Shown here: piece by piece, positions 34,190-37,016 of the stretch
Layout of the letters: every line of letters begins with the position of its first letter
Position numbering within the stretch: position 1 is the first letter of the stretch
Assembly (NCBI GenBank): GCA_035937795.1
Contig: DASZHO010000141.1
Location: 1 to 37,016, forward strand
DNA from: JAMQPK01 sp035937795
Lineage (GTDB): Bacteria; Acidobacteriota; Vicinamibacteria; Vicinamibacterales; JAMQPK01
DNA length: 37,016 nucleotides
Reading direction: 5' to 3'
Program-made: the position numbers and the translations under genes
Notes under the pieces: generated by a model
The model's input: the letters and a program-made list of their open reading frames with translations, nothing else
Databases searched by the model: none
Told to the model about the DNA's origin: nothing

Positions 34190-34218
34190 ACTATACGCTA
34201 CATATGAGCGTATGTAAA
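34190..34218 (-). promoter_or_regulatory. dnaK promoter, sigma-70 type
   Basis: On the minus strand TTTACA (34213-34218) and TATAGT (34190-34195) are separated by exactly 17 bases, close to the sigma-70 consensus. Transcription would start near 34183, about 30 bases before the dnaK ATG. A second pair upstream, TTGAAG (34257-34262) and TATTAG (34234-34239), also has a 17-base spacer. Confidence 0.7.
34193..34213. promoter_or_regulatory. 7-7-7 inverted repeat in the dnaK promoter spacer, putative operator
   Basis: ATACGCT (34193-34199), seven bases, AGCGTAT (34207-34213): exact inverted arms. The repeat covers the whole -35 to -10 spacer, ideal for repression. The same 7-mer ATACGCT occurs again at 34237-34243, over the second candidate promoter. 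A TATTAG/CTAATA inverted repeat lies at 34227-34239. The sequence is not CIRCE (9-9-9) and not the actinobacterial HAIR word, though it shares HAIR's 7-7-7 geometry. Confidence 0.65.
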
Positions 34219-34315
34219 GCATATTATATTAGTCTAATACGCTAATATTGCAACCGCTTCAAAGACAACCACTTAACCAGGGCATGGGACCCTGTTCCGT
34301 GCGATTATTTGAACC

Positions 34316-35131
34316 GTGGCTCACTTACAGCTGCTGTTTCTCGGCGATATCGTCGGCCGGCCGGGGCGGGAGCTCATCCGGCGCGGCCTGCCATCCTTAA
34401 TAGAGCGCTACAACGTCGATCTGGTGATTGCCAATGCGGAGAACGCCGCCGCGGGCCGGGGGATTACCCGTGAAATCGGCGACGCCCTGTTGGGCTCGGG
34501 AATCGATGTGATGACATCTGGTAACCACATCTGGGCCCAGCGCGAGACCGCCGATTACATTGGCGCGGAGGCCAGGCTGCTGCGGCCGGCCAACTTCCCC
34601 GCCGGTGTGCCCGGCAATGGCAGCTACGTGGCGCGAACCGGAACAGGCCGGCCCGTCGGCGTGATCAACGTGATGGGCCGCGTCTTCATGCAGAGCATCG
34701 ACGATCCCTTCAAGCGGGTCCTGGAAGAAATCGAGGCGATGCGCGGACGCACACGCGTGATCCTCGTCGATTTCCATGCCGAGGCGACGTCCGAAAAGGT
34801 CGCGATGGGCTGGTACCTGGATGGCCAGGTCACCGCCGTGATCGGCACGCACACGCACGTGCAGACGGCCGATGAGCAGATTCTGCCCGGGGGGACCGCC
34901 TATCTCACCGACGCAGGCATGACCGGCCCGCACGACGGCGTGATCGGTGTTGAAAAAACCGCTGTTATTGATAAATTTCTTCGCGGGATGCCGGCCAGAA
35001 TGGAGACCGCCACGGGCAACCCTCGACTGAACGGCATCCTGATTGCTGCAGATGAAGCAACTGGAAAGGCCACGGCCGTACGGCGCCTGAGTCTGTCGGC
35101 GCAGGAAATCGAACATGAGCTCCCCGTTTGA
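34316..35131 (+). CDS. ymdB: YmdB family metallophosphoesterase
   Basis: 271 residues from GTG 34316. Metal-binding motifs of the family: FLGDIVGRPGR (Asp11), TSGNHIWA, VDFHAEATSEK and GTHTHVQTAD. B. subtilis YmdB hydrolyses 2',3'-cyclic nucleotides and affects biofilm genes; other members are little studied. The final 17 bases overlap xseA, so it leads the operon ymdB-xseA-xseB-prenyl synthase. Its promoter must lie within the AT-rich 163-base region shared with dnaK on the opposite strand, where a CAGGG/CCCTG inverted repeat lies at 34279-34294. Confidence 0.93.
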   Translation: MAHLQLLFLGDIVGRPGRELIRRGLPSLIERYNVDLVIANAENAAAGRGITREIGDALLGSGIDVMTSGNHIWAQRETADYIGAEARLLRPANFPAGVPGNGSYVARTGTGRPVGVINVMGRVFMQSIDDPFKRVLEEIEAMRGRTRVILVDFHAEATSEKVAMGWYLDGQVTAVIGTHTHVQTADEQILPGGTAYLTDAGMTGPHDGVIGVEKTAVIDKFLRGMPARMETATGNPRLNGILIAADEATGKATAVRRLSLSAQEIEHELPV

Positions 35132-36536
35132 TCTGCCCTTTGAAGACGAGCCCGGCGCGTCGTCGAACGCCGGCGCGACAGACGAGCCATCGGTGCACGA
35201 GCGGCGGCGGGCCATTTTCACGGTCAGCGAGCTCACCGCCGGCATCCGCGATTTGCTCGAAACTGCGTACGTTGACGTCAGGGTAGAAGGCGAAATTTCC
35301 AATTGCCGGTTGTGGAACACCGGCCATCTCTATTTCACGCTGAAAGATCCCGGCTCCCAGCTCAAGGCCGTCATGTTCAAGTCGGCGGTTCGATCGCTGA
35401 AGTTCAAGCCCGAGGACGGCCTCCATGTCGTGGCGCGGGGCCGTCTCAGCGTGTACGACCCGAAGGGTGAATATCAAATCGTCTGCGAGCACATCGAGCC
35501 GCACGGTCTTGGCGCATTGCAACTGGCCTTCGATCAGCTCAAGCGGCGGCTCCACGCCGAAGGCCTGTTCGACGTCGCGCGCAAACGGCCGCTGCCGGCG
35601 CTGCCGCGCAAAATCGGGGTCGTGACATCGCTGGACGGCGCGGCCATCCGCGACATCATCAAGGTACTCGACCGGCGCTACCCGAACGTCCACCTCGTGA
35701 TCCGTCCGACTCGGGTTCAGGGTGAAGGCGCGGCGGCCGACGTGGCCCGCGGGCTGGCGGCCATCGTCAAGGTGCCGGGAATCGATGTCGTCATCGTTGG
35801 GCGCGGGGGCGGTTCGATCGAGGACTTGTGGGCGTTCAATGAAGAAGTGGTCGCGAGGGCGATTGCCGCCTCCCCGGTCCCGGTGATTTCGGCTGTGGGC
35901 CACGAGAGCGACGTGACGATTGCGGACTTTGCCGCCGACGTTCGCGCGCCTACGCCGTCGGCGGCGGCGGAAATCGTGGTGACTCGGAAGGAAGATTTCT
36001 TCAGGCACATCGAACGGCTCGGCGATCGCGTCCACGGATCGGTGCGCGGCCTGATTGCCCGGCTCGAATCGCGCGTGCACCAGTTGAACCGCCGGCCGGC
36101 GTTTGCCGGGTACGGCGCGCGGTTGGCGATGCGCGGCCGCCACTCGGCCGAGACCATGCACGCGCTGCGGCATGCCGCACGAGCCGCGCTCGTGCGGCGG
36201 ACGCGAACGTATCAGGCGCTTCGGCTTCAGCTCGAACAATTCGACCTCCGCCGGCGCCTCGGCGCGATTCGCGCCAGACTCGTGGGAGCGGAGGCCGCGC
36301 TGCGCGCGGCGGTGATCGAGCGGGAGCACCGCGCCCGCGGCCAGCTTCAGACCTGCGCGGCGCGGCTGGAGAGCTTGAGCCCGCTCGGGGTGCTTGGCCG
36401 CGGCTACGCGGTCTGCTGGAATGAGACGCGGACAACGGTGATCCGCAAAGCTTCCGAGGTTCGGCCGAAGGACCGCGTGCGGGTGACGCTCTCCGAGGGC
36501 GAGCTGGAGTGCGACGTAGTGAAAAGTCAAAAGTGA
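35115..36536 (+). CDS. xseA: Exodeoxyribonuclease VII large subunit
   Basis: 473 residues. An N-terminal OB-fold (about 35-130) with FTVSELTAGIRDLLET and VRVEGEISNCRLWNTGHLYFTLKD leads to the catalytic domain with LPRKIGVVTSLDGAAIRDI, VIVGRGGGSIEDLWAFNEE and AVGHESDVTIADFAAD. A long helical region follows. With XseB it degrades single-stranded DNA to oligonucleotides. The start overlaps ymdB by 17 bases. The last five codons (V-K-S-Q-K) and the stop lie inside heptamer array D, so the present C-terminus has been shaped by repeat DNA. Confidence 0.97.
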   Translation: MSSPFDLPFEDEPGASSNAGATDEPSVHERRRAIFTVSELTAGIRDLLETAYVDVRVEGEISNCRLWNTGHLYFTLKDPGSQLKAVMFKSAVRSLKFKPEDGLHVVARGRLSVYDPKGEYQIVCEHIEPHGLGALQLAFDQLKRRLHAEGLFDVARKRPLPALPRKIGVVTSLDGAAIRDIIKVLDRRYPNVHLVIRPTRVQGEGAAADVARGLAAIVKVPGIDVVIVGRGGGSIEDLWAFNEEVVARAIAASPVPVISAVGHESDVTIADFAADVRAPTPSAAAEIVVTRKEDFFRHIERLGDRVHGSVRGLIARLESRVHQLNRRPAFAGYGARLAMRGRHSAETMHALRHAARAALVRRTRTYQALRLQLEQFDLRRRLGAIRARLVGAEAALRAAVIEREHRARGQLQTCAARLESLSPLGVLGRGYAVCWNETRTTVIRKASEVRPKDRVRVTLSEGELECDVVKSQK

Positions 36537-36561
36537 AAAGTCAAAACTTAAAAGTGAACGG
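36520..36561 (+). repeat. Heptamer array D, six units, overlapping the xseA stop
   Basis: Six contiguous units of the form TGAAAAG (variants TCAAAAG, TTAAAAG, TCAAAAC and a decayed TGAACGG) run from inside xseA to two bases before the xseB ATG. In another phase the word is AAAAGTG, close to the GAAAGTG of array C, which lies some 29 kb away. Confidence 0.88.
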
Positions 36562-36563
36562 TG

Positions 36564-36812
36564 ATGACCTCAACGATCAAGGATTTTGAAGCAGCGATCG
36601 CGGAATTGGAAACCATCGTCAAGAAGCTCGAGGAAGGCGATTTGCCGCTGGAGAAATCGCTGGAGCTGTACGAACGCGGCGTGCAGCTGTCCCGATTTTG
36701 CCACGCGCGCCTCGAAGATGCCGAAAAACGCATCGAGATTCTGAACGAGCGCGGCGAGCTGCGGCCGGCCGCGACGATGGTTGGCAAGGACGAGGAGCGC
36801 AACGAGCGGTGA
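36564..36812 (+). CDS. xseB: Exodeoxyribonuclease VII small subunit
   Basis: 82 residues from ATG 36564; a GTG directly before it (36561) is an alternative. The FEAAIAELETIVKKLEEGDLPLEKSLELYERGVQLSRFCHARLEDAEKRIEIL pattern is the full XseB helical hairpin. It binds the long helices of XseA to complete exonuclease VII. It begins 27 bases after xseA; that gap is entirely heptamer array D, so the ribosome binding site is formed by, or overlaps, repeat DNA. Its stop overlaps the next start (GTGA). Confidence 0.96.
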   Translation: MTSTIKDFEAAIAELETIVKKLEEGDLPLEKSLELYERGVQLSRFCHARLEDAEKRIEILNERGELRPAATMVGKDEERNER

Positions 36813-37016
36813 CCGAGGTCGCCTCCCTGTTCGAGTACCTCACGGCGCGTCGGGCGCAGATCGACCAGGCGCTCTCGCGATTTCTTCCCGCCCCGCCCGC
36901 GTGCCCGCCGATCGTGCACGACGCGATGCGTTACAGCCTGGTCGCCGGCGGCAAGCGCCTGCGCCCCATTCTCACCCTCGCCGCGGCGGAAACTGTCGCA
37001 GCCCCAGGCTCGGGCG
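36809..37016 (+). CDS. ispA: Polyprenyl (farnesyl/geranylgeranyl) diphosphate synthase, 5' part only
   Basis: 69 codons from GTG 36809, overlapping the xseB stop (GTGA); the right edge cuts it. The segment AMRYSLVAGGKRLRPILTLAAAE is the GGKRxRP motif of trans-prenyl transferases. The DDxxD motifs lie outside the window. The order xseA-xseB-ispA is widespread, often followed by dxs, which supports the symbol. Product chain length cannot be judged from this fragment. Confidence 0.9.
   Translation, partial: MTEVASLFEYLTARRAQIDQALSRFLPAPPACPPIVHDAMRYSLVAGGKRLRPILTLAAAETVAAPGSG

Noticed and set aside
34153..34315. CIRCE or HAIR operator upstream of dnaK
   Set aside because: Neither TTAGCACTC-N9-GAGTGCTAA nor CTTGAGT-N7-ACTCAAG is present; a different inverted repeat occupies the promoter.

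Overview
This is a GC-rich chromosomal segment from a Gram-negative bacterium. LpxD and LpxB point to lipid A and an outer membrane. The mix of a PQQ dehydrogenase with its own di-haem cytochrome c, a TAT-exported molybdenum-hydroxylase subunit, an M64 peptidase, paired M16 peptidases and a short omega-like protein suggests Acidobacteriota, perhaps Vicinamibacteria. That placement is inference from gene content; no rRNA is present. I see no tRNA, insertion sequence, CRISPR array or replication origin. No gene-free stretch reaches 300 bases; the longest is about 220 (31490-31709).

Layout. 1-2186 (minus): a periplasmic molybdenum-hydroxylase locus of the PaoAB type ([2Fe-2S] subunit with TAT signal, FAD subunit with four cluster-type cysteines), followed by a haem-b membrane subunit that runs off the left edge. 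2387-7571: typA, a divergent rhomboid protease, an L-lactate permease and two small membrane proteins. 7733-9407: a secreted M64 peptidase divergent from a small acidic protein. 9439-14466 (minus): a tightly coupled MacAB-like exporter operon (adaptor, ATPase, two permeases) ending in an overlapping DNA adenine methylase. 14511-18026 (minus): queG, a PQQ alcohol dehydrogenase and its cytochrome c. 18076-25860 (minus): lpxD, active M16, inactive M16, lpxB and acnA, mostly with overlapping starts and stops. 25886-29111: a zinc phospholipase C/S1-P1-like secreted protein, divergent nfo, and the AmmeMemoRadiSam B and A genes. 29167-30934: gatC-gatA. 30942-34152 (minus): dnaK, hsp20, a probable rpoZ and a coupled small membrane protein. 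34316-37016 (plus): ymdB, xseA, xseB and the start of a prenyl diphosphate synthase.

The most unusual structure lies between genes. Five sites (2336-2377, 6892-6937, 7684-7725, 15466-15514, 36520-36561) carry arrays of about six degenerate 7-base units. Each site has its own word, and each sits just after, or overlapping, a stop codon. They resemble in form the heptameric short tandem repeats known from cyanobacteria. A second good candidate is a 7-7-7 inverted repeat filling the spacer of a strong dnaK promoter; it is neither CIRCE nor HAIR. A third is a 20-bp tandem duplication at the gatC/gatA junction, which creates a seven-codon mini-gene that joins the two by ATGA overlaps.
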